From Marinibacterium sp050389775 (GTDB taxonomy: Bacteria; Pseudomonadota; Alphaproteobacteria; Rhodobacterales; Rhodobacteraceae), in contig NZ_CP177144.1 in NCBI RefSeq assembly GCF_050389775.1, positions 2,356,001 to 2,420,000 on the forward strand: a stretch of DNA of 64,000 bases. The letters are read 5' to 3'. The notes under the pieces are model-generated. The model had not been told where the DNA came from. It was given only the letters and a program-made list of their open reading frames with translations, and searched no databases. Within the stretch, counting starts at the first letter, position 1. Every line of letters begins with the position of its first letter. The position numbers and the translations under genes were made by a program. Below are positions 8,455 through 18,591 of the stretch, in pieces.

Positions 8455-8868
8455 TCAGGCGAAGATGAAATCGCTGTCCGTCAACTGGTCGGGGGTCAGG
8501 TTGACGTGGATCGTCAGGTCGTCGGTGTAAAGGATCGTGCCCGCGCCGTAGCTGCGCACAATCATGTCGTCCATCCCGGTGATGCCCATGTCGCTCAGGT
8601 CGATGACATCTTCGCCGCTGGTGAAACCACGCAGAAAGGTGGTGCCGCTGGCGCCTTGTGCAAAGATGAACGTGTCGGAATCCAGCCCGCCGCGCACGTA
8701 ATTGGTGCCGCTGCCCACCACAATCGTGTCGAGCCCGACGCCGGCAAAGACGAAATCCGTCCCGCCACCGGTTTCGATCGTGTCATTGCCGGAAAATGTG
8801 GTGAACACATCGTAACTGTCTGATGCGCTGTAATAATCGTCGAGCGATGTGCCGATCTGCCAAGTCAT
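8455..8868 (-). CDS. Short RTX repeat protein lacking the C-terminal domain (paralogue 3)
   Basis: A 137-residue third paralogue. It matches the N-terminal half of the two downstream genes (FSGNDTIETGGGTDFVFAG, GTTFLRGFTSGEDVIDLSDMGITG, LTPDQLTDSDFIFA) and then stops where the FTWTNFG-type domain begins in the others. The ATG has a strong site (GGAGGAA). The end is clean, with no remnant of the missing domain in the following bases, so this looks like a real short form and not a frameshift. It is probably the first gene of the RTX trio. Confidence 0.75.
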   Translation of the reverse strand: MTWQIGTSLDDYYSASDSYDVFTTFSGNDTIETGGGTDFVFAGVGLDTIVVGSGTNYVRGGLDSDTFIFAQGASGTTFLRGFTSGEDVIDLSDMGITGMDDMIVRSYGAGTILYTDDLTIHVNLTPDQLTDSDFIFA

Positions 8869-8967
8869 GAAAATTCCTCCGTCAACCGCAAATTAATTTC
8901 GCCCGGGAATGATGCCGGATGTCGGGGATTCGGGCAATTGTGCCAAGGGGCACAGTCTCGACCTGGC

Positions 8968-9002
8968 CGAAAACGAAACGGGCCGCCTGGTCGGGCGGCC
9001 CG
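8968..9002 (-). terminator. Rho-independent terminator of the sulfate-assimilation operon
   Basis: On the minus strand CGGGCCGCC and GGCGGCCCG form a nine-pair stem followed by TTTCGTTTTCGG, about 65 bp after the fpr stop. Stem and T-rich tail are both clear. Confidence 0.85.
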
Positions 9003-9067
9003 GTCACGGGATCAGCGGAAAGGAGCAACAGCAGGATCAGTCGCCCCCAAAAGGCTCACGCGAAGGA

Positions 9068-9934
9068 TCAGTCGAGGAAGGCTTTTTCGACCACGTATTG
9101 CGCAGGCTTGGAATTGGCACCTTCTTCCAGCCCGTAGCCGTCAAGCATTTCCTTCAGCTCGAGGTTGAAGGCCAGGTTGCCGCAGATCATCGCCCGGTCG
9201 GTCTCGGGGTTCAGCGGCTCGACGCCCAGGTCGGCAAAGGCCTCGCCCGAACGCATCAGGTCGGTGATGCGGCCCATCTTGGCGCTCTCTTCCCGGGTCG
9301 TGGTCGGGTAATACTTGATCTTCTTCCAGAAGCCTTCGCCGATCACCTCGTTGAGCAGCTCGTCATCCTTGAGGCTGTCGATCAGCTTGGCCCCATAGGT
9401 CAGCTCGCCGGCCTCGCGGCAGGTATGGGTGATGACGATCTCGTCGTAATCCTCGTAGGTCTGCGGCTCACGCAGCAGGCTGGCAAAGGGCGCAAAGCCA
9501 GTGCCGGTGGCAAAGAACCACAGGCGCTTGCCGGGCAGCAGCGCGTCATGGACCAGCGTGCCGACCGGCTTGGGCCGCAGGATGATCTCGTCACCCGGCT
9601 TGATATGCTGCAGGCGCGAGGTCAGCGGGCCGTCGGGGACCTTGATGGAATAGAATTCCATCTCTTCGTCCCAGGCCGGCGAGGCGATCGAATAGGCCCG
9701 CAGGATCGGCTTTTGCTTGCCGGTCTTGGGGTCGGCATCGCCCATCAGGCCGATCATGACGAATTCGCCCGAGCGGAACCGCAGGCTGGCGGGTCGCGTC
9801 ACGCGGAAGGAGAACAGGCGATCCGTCCAATGCTCGACCGAGGTCACGGTCTGCGCATCGGGCATCGCCTTCACGGCGGGTTTGTCGGCGGGAGCGCCTT
9901 TGGTCACAGGTGTCATGTTGGTCATATCTTGCAT
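9068..9934 (-). CDS. fpr: Ferredoxin--NADP reductase
   Basis: A FAD-dependent reductase moving electrons between NADPH and ferredoxin or flavodoxin. The FAD-binding motif RAYSIASP and the NADP-binding motif GTGFAPFASLLR are both present, and the C-terminal AQYVVEKAFLD is typical of bacterial Fpr. Length is about 288 residues; the exact start among several nearby Met codons (9934, 9925, 9916) is not decided. As last gene after DUF934 and the sulfite/APS reductases it probably supplies reducing power to sulfite reductase, which takes electrons from ferredoxin. A terminator follows. Confidence 0.92.
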   Translation of the reverse strand: MQDMTNMTPVTKGAPADKPAVKAMPDAQTVTSVEHWTDRLFSFRVTRPASLRFRSGEFVMIGLMGDADPKTGKQKPILRAYSIASPAWDEEMEFYSIKVPDGPLTSRLQHIKPGDEIILRPKPVGTLVHDALLPGKRLWFFATGTGFAPFASLLREPQTYEDYDEIVITHTCREAGELTYGAKLIDSLKDDELLNEVIGEGFWKKIKYYPTTTREESAKMGRITDLMRSGEAFADLGVEPLNPETDRAMICGNLAFNLELKEMLDGYGLEEGANSKPAQYVVEKAFLD

Positions 9935-10006
9935 CACCGGCGCGGGGTAAACCGGTCTCCTTGTCTCATCTCGTACGGATGCGGGAAATCGCGCGTCGCC
10001 TGCGCC

Positions 10007-10405
10007 TCAGCCGCGCAGCCGCGCCTGATAATTATGCGCCTGCCAGTCGGCCCGAAAGAGCCATTGGTCCTGCGGCTGGCGTTCGGCCAGGGCGGTGTCG
10101 ATCTCGACCTCGTCGAACCCGCAGCGTCTCGCCATGGCATATTGGTCGGCCAGCACGTGGCCACGGGCCCGCAGCCGGCCTTCGAACCCGCGCAGCCGCA
10201 GCTGGCGGGCAATGGTAAAGCCGCGTCCGTCGGCCGAGCTGGGAAAATCCACCCGGATCACCGGCACGCCGTCGAAATCCACCTCGCGGGGATCCACGTC
10301 AGAGGCCAGGTCCAGCCCTTCGGCCGCCGTGCGCGCATCGGATGCGGCAAAGCCCGCCGCCCAGTCATCCGGGCCGAACCCGGTATCGGTCACAAGAACC
10401 GTCAT
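10007..10405 (-). CDS. DUF934 protein of the sulfate-assimilation operon
   Basis: A 132-residue protein of the DUF934 family, which in many proteobacteria sits beside sulfite reductase and is annotated as probably involved in sulfite reduction. Visible marks are GRGFTIARQLRLRGFEGRLRARGHVLADQY and a C-terminal AHNYQARLRG. The start is the ATG at 10405 with GGGAC upstream. It lies between cysH and fpr; a dispersed repeat occupies the space before it. The biochemical role is not established. Confidence 0.88.
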   Translation of the reverse strand: MTVLVTDTGFGPDDWAAGFAASDARTAAEGLDLASDVDPREVDFDGVPVIRVDFPSSADGRGFTIARQLRLRGFEGRLRARGHVLADQYAMARRCGFDEVEIDTALAERQPQDQWLFRADWQAHNYQARLRG

Positions 10406-10430
10406 CTGTCGTCCCTTTCCGAAGCCCCTG

Positions 10431-10453
10431 GCTTCTTCTTGGTCTAAATACCC
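10431..10453 (-). repeat. Dispersed 3'-end element, copy A2
   Basis: Read on the minus strand it is the core TATTTAGACCAAGAAGAAG, one or two bases from copies A1, A3 and A4. It lies 120 bp after the cysH stop on the cysH strand, inside the operon before DUF934. No strong hairpin is attached to this copy. Confidence 0.7.
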
Positions 10454-10572
10454 TGTTCGACACCCGCCACGGGGTGCCGCCGATTGCCATGTGCGCCCGG
10501 GTCCCATCGGCCCCCGGGCGCCACGGCCCGTCTCCTTGTCCGGCCCGCCGCCGCGCGCAGCGGATCCGGTGA

Positions 10573-11328
10573 TCAAACCGGCCCGCGGACCGCCTTGCCG
10601 TTCACGAAATGGATCCCGCATTCGTCCTTCTGGCTGTCGCGCCAGCGGCCCGCCCTCGGGTCCTCGCCGTCTTCCACCTTGGACGTGCAGGGCCAGCAGC
10701 CGATGGACGGATATCCCTGGGCCACCAGCGGATGCCGGGGCAGGCGGTTCTCGTCCATGTAGGCCCGCACGTCTTCGGGCGCCCAATGGGCCAGCGGGTT
10801 CACCTTGATCCGCCCGGTGCCGTCCTCGACCTCGAAGAAGTCGAGCGCCGAGCGCCCGGCGCTCTGGAACCGCTTGCGCCCGGTGATCCAGCCGTCATAG
10901 CCCGACAGGGCGTTCTGCAACGGCAGCGTCTTGCGCAACAGGCAGCAGGCATCCGTGTCGGAAAACCGCAGCGCCCCATAGGGGTCCTTCTCGGCGATGT
11001 TGGCCGCCTTGATGACCTGCACGTTGCGCAGGCCCAGCCGCTCCGTCACCTCCTGCTGGTAGACCAGCGTTTCGGGAAAGAGCAGCTCGGTGTCGATGAA
11101 GAGCACCGGCGTGTCCTTGTCGGTCACCGCCGCCATGTGCAGCAGCACCACCGATTCCGCGCCGAAGCTGGACACCAGCGCGATGCGCCCGGCATCGCGC
11201 AGCGCCCCCTGCATCACGTCGGTGGCCGAGTGATGCCGGTAGCGTTTGTTGAGAGCCGCGACCTTCTCTTCCGGTGTCTCGAAAGGAACGGCCGCATCGT
11301 CTCTCAATGAGTTGGCTCGATGCAACAT
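10573..11328 (-). CDS. cysH: Adenylyl-sulfate (APS) reductase, CysH family
   Basis: It reduces activated sulfate to sulfite in cysteine synthesis. The 251-residue protein has the P-loop-like substrate motif SSFGAESVVLLH (residues 53-64), the pairs C128-C129 and C211-xx-C214 that bind a 4Fe-4S cluster, and the catalytic Cys in ECGIH (C237). Established knowledge is that the CC...CxxC set marks enzymes acting on APS and not PAPS, so no APS kinase step should be needed. It starts four bases after the cysI stop and is clearly in the same operon. Confidence 0.95.
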   Translation of the reverse strand: MLHRANSLRDDAAVPFETPEEKVAALNKRYRHHSATDVMQGALRDAGRIALVSSFGAESVVLLHMAAVTDKDTPVLFIDTELLFPETLVYQQEVTERLGLRNVQVIKAANIAEKDPYGALRFSDTDACCLLRKTLPLQNALSGYDGWITGRKRFQSAGRSALDFFEVEDGTGRIKVNPLAHWAPEDVRAYMDENRLPRHPLVAQGYPSIGCWPCTSKVEDGEDPRAGRWRDSQKDECGIHFVNGKAVRGPV

Positions 11329-11332
11329 CTGC

Positions 11333-12989
<1,657 letters not shown>

Positions 12990-12997
<8 letters not shown>

Positions 12998-13301
12998 GAC
13001 GCAGGTCCTCCTGCTTGCCGTGGGCATAATTGCTGGGTCCGGTGCGGCGGAAATCCTCGCGGAAATGCACGGGCTCGGGGCCGTTGTCGCCGGCTTTCAT
13101 GTCGGTCAGGTAGGCCCCGACCAGCTTGCCCGGCTGGGCCTCGGCCTCGGCCAGGCGGGCCTTGGCCTCGTCTTCCTCGGTGATCAGGTAGGCTTCGCCC
13201 AGCAGGCGCGTCCAGCTGCCGTCCTGGCGAAGGTAGATGACATCGCCCTCCAGAAGGTCATTGGCGGTCACCACTTTGGGCGTGAAGGGGCGTGGCGGCA
13301 T
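12990..13301 (-). CDS. DUF2849 protein of the sulfate-assimilation operon
   Basis: A 103-residue protein of the DUF2849 family, found almost only next to sulfite reductase in alphaproteobacteria. It starts MPPRPFTPKVVTANDLLEGDVIYL and ends in a segment with GPSNYAHGKQEDLRHV. Its ATG shares a base with the cysG stop (TGATG), and its end overlaps cysI by eight bases, so all three genes are coupled. The function is unknown; a helper role in siroheme insertion or sulfite reductase assembly would fit the position but is a guess. Confidence 0.88.
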
Positions 13302-14704
13302 CAGGCGAGCTCCTTTTGCAGGCTGTTCGTGTGGTCGGCCAGGGCCGTGCGCGCGGCGCGCGGGGCCAGGCCGAGAAAGGTGAGGGCGGGCCCTTGCAGG
13401 TCCGCGGCGGCCAGGTCGTCGGCCATGGTGCCCAGGGTCGAGGCCACGACGCGCTGGTCCACGCGCGAGGCATTTTCGACGAAGGTCACCGGCGTGGCCC
13501 GGTCGGCGCCGTGGATCAGCAGGCGGCCCTGGACGAAGCGCGCGGCGCGCTTGCCCATGTAGATCGCCGCAACGGCGCCGGGACGGGTCAGGTCGGCCCA
13601 GTCCTGTTCGGCAAAGCCCTTCATGTCGTGGCCGGTCAGGAACCGCACGCTGGCATTGCGCCCGCGCCGGGTCAGCGACTGGCCGATGCCGGCCACGGCG
13701 GCCGAAGCGGCGGTGATCCCGGGCACGACATGCCAGCTGACCCCGGCCTCTTCGCAGGCCTCGATTTCCTCGTCGAGACGGCCAAAGACCGTGGCATCGC
13801 CCGATTTCAGGCGCACCACCTGGTGGCCGTCCTTGGCATGGGTCGTGATAGCCAGGTTGATCTGCTCCTGCGGGGTCGACGGGCCATAGGCTTCCTTGCC
13901 GGCGTCGATCATGACGGCCTCGCGCCGGGCGAGTTCCAGGATCTCGGTGGAAACCAGGCGGTCGTAGATCACCACGTCGGCGGCATCAAGCGCCTTGCGG
14001 GCCTTGAGCGTCAGCAATTCCGGATCGCCCGGCCCGGCACCGACAAAGGCCACGTGGCCCGGGGCGGCCTCGCGGTCGAGATGGCGCTGCAGCAGGTCGT
14101 CGAGCGCCTGGTCGATGGCATCACCGCCACGGGCGATGGCCCGGGGGCCGGCGTCGAAATAGTAATCGGCCCAGAAATCCCGGCGCGCCCGGCCATGGGG
14201 CAGGGCCTCGGCCATCTTGCGGAAAGCCTTGCCGATGCGGGCCAGCGGGCCCAGGGTGGCGGGCAGGCGGGCTTCGAGATCGGCCTTGATGGCCCGGGCC
14301 AGCACGGGAGCCGCCCCTTCGGTGCCGATGGCCACGGTCACCGGGTCGCGGTCGACGATGGCCGGGGTGATGAACTGGCTGTCCTCGAGATTGTCGACGA
14401 TATTGACCAGCGCGCCCTCGGCCCGGGCAATGGCCGCGGTGCGGGCGTCTTCGGCGGCATCCTCGTCGGCGGCATAGAACAGGGCCGCGCCCTTGATGTC
14501 GCCGGCGCGCAGGGCGCGGCGGACCAGCACCAGCCGGCCTTCGACCGACAGCCGGACGATGTCCTCGGCCGGTGTGGCGGCGAAAACGGTGATCGAGGCT
14601 TCGGACTTCATCAGAAGCCGCAACTTGGCCAGCGCCGCTTCGCCCCCGCCGGAGACGATGACGCTGCGCTCGGAAAGCGCCAGGAAGATCGGAAAGTGCT
14701 GCAT
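13301..14704 (-). CDS. cysG: Siroheme synthase (fused dehydrogenase/chelatase and uroporphyrinogen methyltransferase)
   Basis: It makes siroheme for the sulfite reductase encoded two genes downstream. The N-terminal part (about 1-210) carries the NAD-binding turn VSGGGEAALAKLRLL and performs precorrin-2 oxidation and iron insertion. The C-terminal part (about 215-467) is a SAM-dependent methyltransferase with GAGPGDPELLTLKA and GITAASAAVAGIG. I chose the ATG at 14704, which gives the standard start MQHFPIFLALSERSVIV and 467 residues; a longer open frame upstream has no support. It is the first gene of the operon, facing a divergent Lrp-type regulator. Confidence 0.95.
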   Translation of the reverse strand: MQHFPIFLALSERSVIVSGGGEAALAKLRLLMKSEASITVFAATPAEDIVRLSVEGRLVLVRRALRAGDIKGAALFYAADEDAAEDARTAAIARAEGALVNIVDNLEDSQFITPAIVDRDPVTVAIGTEGAAPVLARAIKADLEARLPATLGPLARIGKAFRKMAEALPHGRARRDFWADYYFDAGPRAIARGGDAIDQALDDLLQRHLDREAAPGHVAFVGAGPGDPELLTLKARKALDAADVVIYDRLVSTEILELARREAVMIDAGKEAYGPSTPQEQINLAITTHAKDGHQVVRLKSGDATVFGRLDEEIEACEEAGVSWHVVPGITAASAAVAGIGQSLTRRGRNASVRFLTGHDMKGFAEQDWADLTRPGAVAAIYMGKRAARFVQGRLLIHGADRATPVTFVENASRVDQRVVASTLGTMADDLAAADLQGPALTFLGLAPRAARTALADHTNSLQKELA

Positions 14705-14843
14705 TGCGGCATCCACGTCTGTTCTGCCCCTAAAGATAGGAAAAAATCCTGTATCCTCACTAGTACCCCGGGCAAATAAGGACATATGTTCCATGATGTG
14801 CCGCTGCGCGGGCAAAGTGTTTGGAAATGCCGGGAGAGACGGA
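14705..14843. promoter_or_regulatory. Divergent promoter region of the cys operon and lrp-type gene
   Basis: The 139-bp gap between two divergent genes has a markedly AT-rich centre. An imperfect dyad lies at 14735-14755: GATAGGA on the left and TCCTGTATC on the right of an A-tract, so that AGGA and TCCT mirror each other. This is a plausible operator for the Lrp-type protein, but no binding data can be read from sequence. Confidence 0.45.
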
Positions 14844-15311
14844 ATGACGGTGCGCATCGACGAGACGGATCGGAAAATCCTTGCGGAACTGCAGCGCGAC
14901 GCGGGCCAGTCGCTGGAGGATATCGCCACGGCGGTGGGCTCGTCGAAGACCCCGGTGTGGAACCGCATCCGCAAGCTGCGCGAGGCCGGAGTGATCGGCC
15001 GGCAGACGGTGATCTTGGATGCCGAGGCGCTGGGGTTCGAGGCGACGTTCTTCGTGCTGATCCGCACCTCGGAACACGAGGCCGACTGGCAGCGGAAGTT
15101 CCTGACCGCGCTGCGGGAGCGGCCCGAAGTGCAGGAGGCGCACCGGCTGGCCGGGGATATCGACTACATCCTGAAGGTGCGGGTGCGCAACGCGCGGGCC
15201 TATGATGCCTTTTACCAGGCGCTGATCTCGGAAGTGCGGGTGCACAACGTCACGGCGCTGTTGTCGATGGAAGAGATCAAGTCGACGAACCTGCTGCCCC
15301 TGGAGACGTGA
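14844..15311 (+). CDS. Lrp/AsnC family transcriptional regulator
   Basis: A 155-residue regulator: an N-terminal helix-turn-helix (residues 5-50, DRKILAELQRDAGQSLEDIA then SSKTPVWNRIRKL) and a C-terminal ligand-binding RAM domain (ALGFEATFFVLIRTSEHEADW, DIDYILKVRV). It is transcribed away from cysG, and such divergent pairs commonly mean that the regulator controls the neighbouring operon, here probably in response to sulfur amino acid supply. GGGAGAG precedes the ATG. A dispersed repeat begins five bases after the stop. Confidence 0.9.
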   Translation: MTVRIDETDRKILAELQRDAGQSLEDIATAVGSSKTPVWNRIRKLREAGVIGRQTVILDAEALGFEATFFVLIRTSEHEADWQRKFLTALRERPEVQEAHRLAGDIDYILKVRVRNARAYDAFYQALISEVRVHNVTALLSMEEIKSTNLLPLET

Positions 15312-15315
15312 TCTT

Positions 15316-15383
15316 CGGGGGCGCTGCCCCCGTCCTCCGTTGGAGGACTCCCCCGGGAATACTTGAGAAGAGAAAGAAGCAGA
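15316..15383 (+). repeat. Dispersed 3'-end element, copy B1 (double hairpin plus purine tail)
   Basis: It directly follows the lrp-type gene. Two hairpins, GGGGGC-GCT-GCCCCC and GTCCTCC-GTT-GGAGGAC, are followed by CCCCCGGGAA and a purine run ACTTGAGAAGAGAAAGAAGC. Copy B5 at 30395 is almost identical over the whole length. Confidence 0.75.
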
Positions 15384-15496
15384 AAGGCCGCGCCCCCCGG
15401 CCCGGGTCATGCCCGGTGGATGGCTGGGCGGGCCGGGGTGGTTCGGCTGGGCGCGCCCGTCTACCGGCCGCCCGACACCCGGGGCAAGGCGCCGCG

Positions 15497-15525
15497 CTGC
15501 TGCTTCTTTCTCTTTCCAAATATCC
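15497..15525 (-). repeat. Dispersed 3'-end element, copy B2
   Basis: On the minus strand it reads as the core TTTGGAAAGAGAAAGAAGC followed by AGCAG, 35 bp after the stop of the P450 gene on that strand. It faces copy B1, so this convergent gap has one copy for each transcript. Confidence 0.75.
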
Positions 15526-15559
15526 GGCCGTCCAGCCGGGGCCGGGCGCCGGTTTCGGG

Positions 15560-16741
15560 TCAGGGCGCGACCATCAGCCGGGTCAGCCCGTGGAAATGAT
15601 AGGTGTCGCCATAGGCCGGGGCTTCGGCCAGGTGCAGACCGGGGAGCCGGTCGAAGAGGATGGGCAGGGCGATCTGCATCTCCAGGCGCGCGAGCGGGGC
15701 ACCGACGCAGAAATGAAGCCCGCCGCCCAGGCTGGTATGGGTGGTCAGCGCGCGGGTCGGATCAAAGCGATGGGGATCGGGCCAGCAGGCCGGATCGCGG
15801 TTGGCCGCGGCCAGCATCAGCGCGACCTGGTCGCCGCGCCGGAACCGGTGGCCAAAGACCTCGATATCCTCGTAGGCATAGCGCGTGAACATGTGCAGCG
15901 GCGGGTCGTAGCGCAGGATTTCCTCGACCGTGGCAGCGATCGTGTCGGGGGCCAGCCAGCGGCGGTCCAGCCCCAGCTGCAGCATGGTCTTCACCCCGTT
16001 GCCCAGCCCGTGCACCGTGGCCTCGTGCCCGGCGTTCAGCAGCAGGATGCAGGTGCCGATCAGCTCGTCCGTCGACAGCCGCGTGCCGTCTTCCTCGGCC
16101 TCGATCAGCCGGGTGATCAGGTCGTCGGCCGGGGTGCTGCGCCGGCGTTCGACATGCGCCCTCAGGTAGGCCGTGAAATCCGCCGCCGCCGCCGCGGCGC
16201 TGTCTTCGGTGGCCCGGGTGCGGCTGGCCTGGTACATGGCCACCATCCGGTGGCTCCAGTCCAGCAGCAACGGGGCATCCTCTTCGGGCACGCCCAGCAG
16301 CCGGCAGATCACCGTCACCGGCACGGCCGTGCAATAGGCCTGCAACAGGTCGAAATCTCCCTCGGGGAAGCGGTCGACCAGCGCATGGCACAGCGTCTCC
16401 GTGTCCGGCCCCAGCGCCGAGATCCGGCGCGAGGTGAAGGCCCGCAGCACCAGCCCGCGCAGCCGGGTGTGGCGCGGCGGCTCGGCGTCCAGCATCGAAT
16501 GGGCCTCGGTCGCCAGCCAGGGCGCCAGGTGGGCCGGGGCGGGCAGGGGCATTTCGGCCGGCCGTTCCCGCCCGAAGCGGCGATCGCGCAGCAGGGCATG
16601 CACCTCGGCCTGTCCGAAGGCCGCGACCATGTCGTAATCCTCCCAGAACACCAGCGGCCCGGCCGCCCGGGCGCGGTCGTAGAACGGGTAGGGATCCTGG
16701 ACGAAGGCGGGGTCGGTCGGCGACTGGCGAAGGCTCTGCAT
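15560..16741 (-). CDS. Cytochrome P450
   Basis: A soluble 393-residue heme monooxygenase. Family marks are the I-helix oxygen-activation motif AGHEAT (237-242), the ExxR pair E274/R277 (EEILR) and the heme-binding loop GGGLHFCVGAPLAR with the proximal Cys at residue 345. Normally a Thr follows the acidic residue in the I-helix, and here T242 fits. No ferredoxin or ferredoxin reductase is adjacent; fpr at 9068 could serve. The substrate is unknown. The gene stands alone between the lrp-type gene and dctB, divergent from the latter by about 60 bp. Confidence 0.93.
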   Translation of the reverse strand: MQSLRQSPTDPAFVQDPYPFYDRARAAGPLVFWEDYDMVAAFGQAEVHALLRDRRFGRERPAEMPLPAPAHLAPWLATEAHSMLDAEPPRHTRLRGLVLRAFTSRRISALGPDTETLCHALVDRFPEGDFDLLQAYCTAVPVTVICRLLGVPEEDAPLLLDWSHRMVAMYQASRTRATEDSAAAAAADFTAYLRAHVERRRSTPADDLITRLIEAEEDGTRLSTDELIGTCILLLNAGHEATVHGLGNGVKTMLQLGLDRRWLAPDTIAATVEEILRYDPPLHMFTRYAYEDIEVFGHRFRRGDQVALMLAAANRDPACWPDPHRFDPTRALTTHTSLGGGLHFCVGAPLARLEMQIALPILFDRLPGLHLAEAPAYGDTYHFHGLTRLMVAP

Positions 16742-16800
16742 GCCGCCAGATGGCCCGGCCCACTGGTCAATGCAAGGCCCTGTTTGATAGCCTGCGCGTC

Positions 16801-18591
16801 ATGAGCCGTTCCCGCCCGCAAAGCCCTGCCGTCATCCCGCTGTTCCTGGCCGCCGTGGCGCTGCTGGCCGCGCTGGCCGGGCAGGCCGGCTATCGCCAGG
16901 CCCTGGACCAGCTGGCCCTGCGCGGCCAGTCCGACCTGGCCCTGGCCGCCGACAGCCTGACCTCGCAATTGCAGACCTACCGCGAGCTGGCCGTGCTGAT
17001 GGCCGATCACCCGGTGCTGGCCGGGCTCGATCCACGCCGCGGGCCCGAAGCGGCGCCGGGCCGCGAGGCCGCGCGGGCGGTGCTGCGCGAGGTGGCCGAC
17101 AAGACCTCGGCGCTGGACCTGGCCTATGTCGATGCCGGCGGGCAGATCGTCGTGGCGGCCAGCGGGGCGACGGGCAGCCGGGCCGGGGCGCCCGACGTGC
17201 GGCGGGCGATGCAGGGCGCGCTGGGGGATGCCCATGGCCCGGGCGCGCCGGGCGGGCGGCGGGAATGGTCCTTTGCCGCGCCGGTCTTCGGCGGAGACGG
17301 CGGGGTGCGCGGGGCGGTGATCGTGACCGTCGACGTGGACGACCTGGAAGAAGCCTGGCGCGGCGGCCGGGCGCCGGTCTATTTCGTCGACGCCTCGGGC
17401 ATTGTGTTTGTTTCCAACCGCTCCGAGCTGCTGTTCTGGCGCGAGACCCCGGGCCGGCCGGGCCTGCAGCCGCCGCAGGGCGAGGCCCCGCCGGTGCGCG
17501 CGCGCCATGTCGGCGGGCGCGAGGTCTGGCGGGTGGAATGGAGCCCCTACGTGCCCCTGCATGCCCTGCATCTGAGCCAGCCGATGCCGGTGATCGGCAT
17601 GACGGCCAGCATCCTCGTCGACCTGGCCCCGGCCCGGCGGCTGGCCCTGACCCAGGCCGCGGCGGTGGCCGCGATCTGCCTGGCCTTCGGCATGATGCTG
17701 AACCTGGCCACCGAGCGCCGGCGCACCCTGGCCCTGGCCAATGCCAAGCTGGAAACCCGGGTGGCCGCCCGGACCCGCGCGCTGACCCAGGCCAACACCC
17801 GGCTGCGCCGCGAGGTGGCCGAACGGCAGGAGGCCGAGGCGGCGCTGAAACGCGCCCAGGCCGAGCTGATCGAGGCCGGCAAGCTGTCGGCCCTGGGCCA
17901 GATGAGCGCGGGCATCTCGCACGAGCTGAACCAGCCGCTGATGGCCATCCGCCAGTTTGCCGAGAACGGGGCGGCCTTCCTGGATCGCGGGCGGACCGAG
18001 GTGGCGCGGGACAATTTCGACAAGATCTCGGGCCTGGCCCAGCGGGCGGCGCGGATCATCAAGAACCTGCGGGCCTTTGCCCGCAACGAAAGCGAGCCGA
18101 TGGGCAAGGTCGACCTGGTGCAGGTCATCGACACGGCGGTCGAGCTGACCGCCGGCCGGCTGGGGCGCGACGGAGTCAGGCTGGGCTGGGACCGGCCGGC
18201 CGGTCCGGTGCGGGCCTGGGGCGGCGAGGTCCGGCTGGTGCAGGTCTTTGTCAACCTGATCACCAACGCGGCCGATGCGATGTCGGAACAGGAAGACCGG
18301 GGCATCACGATCACCCTCACCGAGGGCGAGCGGCTGGTGGTGTCGGTCAGCGACGACGGGCCGGGCATTGCCGATCCCGAGCGGATCTTCGAGCCGTTCT
18401 ACACGACCAAGGAGGTGGGCAGCGACGAGGGAATGGGGCTGGGCCTGTCGATTTCCTATGGCCTCGTCCAGAGTTTTGGCGGACATATCCGGGGCGTGAA
18501 CGGCCCCGGCGGCGGGGCGGTGTTCACCGTCGAGCTGGACCGCTGGGAAACCCGGCGGCCGCAGGACGGATCGGAAGGACAGGCGGCATGA
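16801..18591 (+). CDS. dctB: C4-dicarboxylate sensor histidine kinase DctB
   Basis: A 596-residue membrane kinase. A first TM helix (about 12-28) and a second (about 280-302) enclose a periplasmic double-PAS-like sensor with YRELAVLMADHPVLAGL, the usual DctB signature. A coiled-coil linker follows (TRALTQANTRLRREVAERQ), then the phospho-acceptor box AGISHELNQPLMAIRQFAENG with His 374, and the ATPase domain with NLITNAADAM, DDGPGI and GLGLSISYG. I chose the ATG at 16801 because it leads straight into the first TM helix. The stop overlaps the dctD start (ATGA), so sensor and regulator are made together. Confidence 0.93.
   Translation: MSRSRPQSPAVIPLFLAAVALLAALAGQAGYRQALDQLALRGQSDLALAADSLTSQLQTYRELAVLMADHPVLAGLDPRRGPEAAPGREAARAVLREVADKTSALDLAYVDAGGQIVVAASGATGSRAGAPDVRRAMQGALGDAHGPGAPGGRREWSFAAPVFGGDGGVRGAVIVTVDVDDLEEAWRGGRAPVYFVDASGIVFVSNRSELLFWRETPGRPGLQPPQGEAPPVRARHVGGREVWRVEWSPYVPLHALHLSQPMPVIGMTASILVDLAPARRLALTQAAAVAAICLAFGMMLNLATERRRTLALANAKLETRVAARTRALTQANTRLRREVAERQEAEAALKRAQAELIEAGKLSALGQMSAGISHELNQPLMAIRQFAENGAAFLDRGRTEVARDNFDKISGLAQRAARIIKNLRAFARNESEPMGKVDLVQVIDTAVELTAGRLGRDGVRLGWDRPAGPVRAWGGEVRLVQVFVNLITNAADAMSEQEDRGITITLTEGERLVVSVSDDGPGIADPERIFEPFYTTKEVGSDEGMGLGLSISYGLVQSFGGHIRGVNGPGGGAVFTVELDRWETRRPQDGSEGQAA

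Noticed and set aside
15560..16741. P450 as part of a natural-product gene cluster
   Set aside because: Neighbours are a regulator of sulfur assimilation and dctB; no biosynthetic enzymes are near.
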